Source: Megalodesulfovibrio gigas DSM 1382 = ATCC 19364
Lineage (GTDB): Bacteria > Desulfobacterota > Desulfovibrionia > Desulfovibrionales > Desulfovibrionaceae
DNA length: 54,981 nt
Direction: 5' to 3'
Assembly (NCBI RefSeq): GCF_000468495.1
Contig: NC_022444.1
Coordinates: 482,728-537,708, forward strand
Below, piece by piece: positions 54,400 through 54,981 of this stretch. The position numbers were made by a program, and so were the translations under genes. The notes under the pieces were generated by a model. It saw nothing but the letters and a program-made list of their open reading frames with translations. It was not told the DNA's origin and did not search any database. Numbering within the stretch: position 1 is the stretch's first letter; every line of letters starts with the position of its first letter.

Positions 54400-54933
54400 A
54401 TGCGCCTGGCCTGCCGCGCCCATTTCTCCCGTCTGGCTGTCGCCGCTCTGTTCATGCTGTGTCTGGTCGTTCCTGCCCATGCCGATCTGGTGAAGAAGGA
54501 ACTGGATCTCGAAACCAAGGCCGTGAACCTGGTGCGGGAAACCGACCGCGGCGGCTATGCCCTGGTGACCACTGAAGAGTTGCACGGCAAGCTCGGCACC
54601 GTGAAAGACCTGCTGGTGGTGGACACCATGCCCCTGGAAGATTCCTATGTGAAGAACCACGTGCCCGGCGCTGCGCAGTTCCTGTTTCCCATCGAGGAAT
54701 TGACCGAGTGGGACGCCGCCAAGACCGACGGCAAGACTGTGGAGCAGTTCAAGGCCCTGCTCGGCCCGGATCTGAACCGGCCCATCGTGTTCTACTGCGG
54801 CTTCGTCAAGTGCACCCGCAGCCACAACGGCGCCATGTGGGCCGTGAAGCTGGGCTATACCAACGTCTCCCGCCATCCCGGCGGCATCGTGGGCTGGCAG
54901 GAAGCCGGATACCCCATCGAAACGGGCAAGTAG
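54400..54933 (+). CDS. Exported rhodanese-like protein
   Basis: 177 residues. Signal peptide with a VVPAHA cleavage site near residue 29 sends it to the periplasm. The rhodanese fold has LLVVDTMPLEDSYVKNHVPGA (split) and the active-site loop FYCGFVKCTRSHNGA with Cys as sulfur acceptor; a second Cys five residues on is unusual and could allow a disulfide. The conserved HPGGIVGWQEAGYP ends it. Likely moves sulfane sulfur or has a redox role. AAGGAG lies 7 bases before the ATG. Followed by terminator repeat copy D. Confidence 0.85.
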   Translation: MRLACRAHFSRLAVAALFMLCLVVPAHADLVKKELDLETKAVNLVRETDRGGYALVTTEELHGKLGTVKDLLVVDTMPLEDSYVKNHVPGAAQFLFPIEELTEWDAAKTDGKTVEQFKALLGPDLNRPIVFYCGFVKCTRSHNGAMWAVKLGYTNVSRHPGGIVGWQEAGYPIETGK

Positions 54934-54934
54934 A

Positions 54935-54981
54935 GCATTTTATCTTTGAGAAGAGTTCCTGGGGGAACCCCTTTCTGTAGA
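54935..54981. repeat. Dispersed terminator-like palindromic repeat, copy D (partial)
   Basis: Directly after the rhodanese stop: TTTATCTTTGAGAAGAGTTCC, then TGGGGGAACCCCTTTCTGTAGA at the window end. It matches the minus-strand copy A base for base in most positions, and in both cases begins right after a stop codon. The mirror half of the hairpin should lie beyond the window. Confidence 0.55.

Noticed and set aside
1-54981. CRISPR array, rRNA genes, riboswitches
   Set aside because: No regularly spaced repeats, rRNA-like stretches or known riboswitch cores were recognised anywhere.

Overview
The window comes from a high-GC sulfate-reducing deltaproteobacterium of the Desulfovibrionaceae. The evidence is the complete dissimilatory sulfate-activation and reduction block (sat, aprBA, qmoABC and a qmoD-like gene) together with Desulfovibrio-type housekeeping neighbours. 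The AprA/AprB lengths fit a Desulfovibrio/Megalodesulfovibrio gigas-like organism, but the genus is an inference.

Layout. (1) 1-10.5 kb: aprB-aprA-qmoA-qmoB-qmoC-qmoD-like read leftward, and sat reads rightward from a shared 857-bp intergenic region with two CRP/FNR-like palindromes. Sat makes adenosine phosphosulfate (APS), AprBA reduces it, and QmoABC supplies electrons from the quinone pool. (2) 10.5-17 kb: core genes: a chorismate mutase-like/EPSP synthase-like protein, a small coiled-coil protein, aconitase, a PpiD/SurA-type foldase and a phosphodiesterase. (3) 17-22.7 kb: an AraC-type regulator divergent from an RND efflux adaptor and pump. (4) 22.8-about 51.3 kb: a mosaic mobile island beginning at a tRNA-Arg(CCT) gene. 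(5) 51.5-55 kb: core-like genes again: a chemotaxis transducer, a DoxX/MauE-like membrane protein and an exported rhodanese.

The island looks like the remains of an integrated IncP-related plasmid. It has a RepA-like gene, an RP4-type oriT beside traJ and a MOBP relaxase, then at the far end a TraC/ArdC-type primase, TraF peptidase, TraG coupling protein and a 3' fragment of trbI cut off at a decayed IS5-family element. The rest of the mating-pair apparatus is absent, and no integrase is visible. The island should therefore be mobilisable at best, using another element's pilus.

Between the two transfer modules sits a cargo of DNA-damage and defence genes: a YedK-type abasic-site protein, UmuD and UmuC; a Vsr-like nuclease; a TIR-like protein whose start is frameshifted in an A/T homopolymer; a four-gene overlapping operon (cytosine-5 methylase, MORC/MutL-like GHKL ATPase, Z1 helicase-like ATPase, PD-(D/E)XK protein) of the multi-subunit restriction type predicted to be related to eukaryotic MORC; a tail-to-tail Gabija-type pair (GajA OLD nuclease, GajB helicase); a Fic protein; and, near the right edge, a zeta-toxin-like kinase with a small partner. 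A nikA fragment marks a scar at the right edge.

Four copies of a long palindromic terminator-like repeat lie only in the core flanks and none was seen in the island, which supports foreign origin. The most interesting items are the Vsr/TIR/methylase/MORC/Z1/nuclease cluster, the oriT, and the frameshifted TIR gene.
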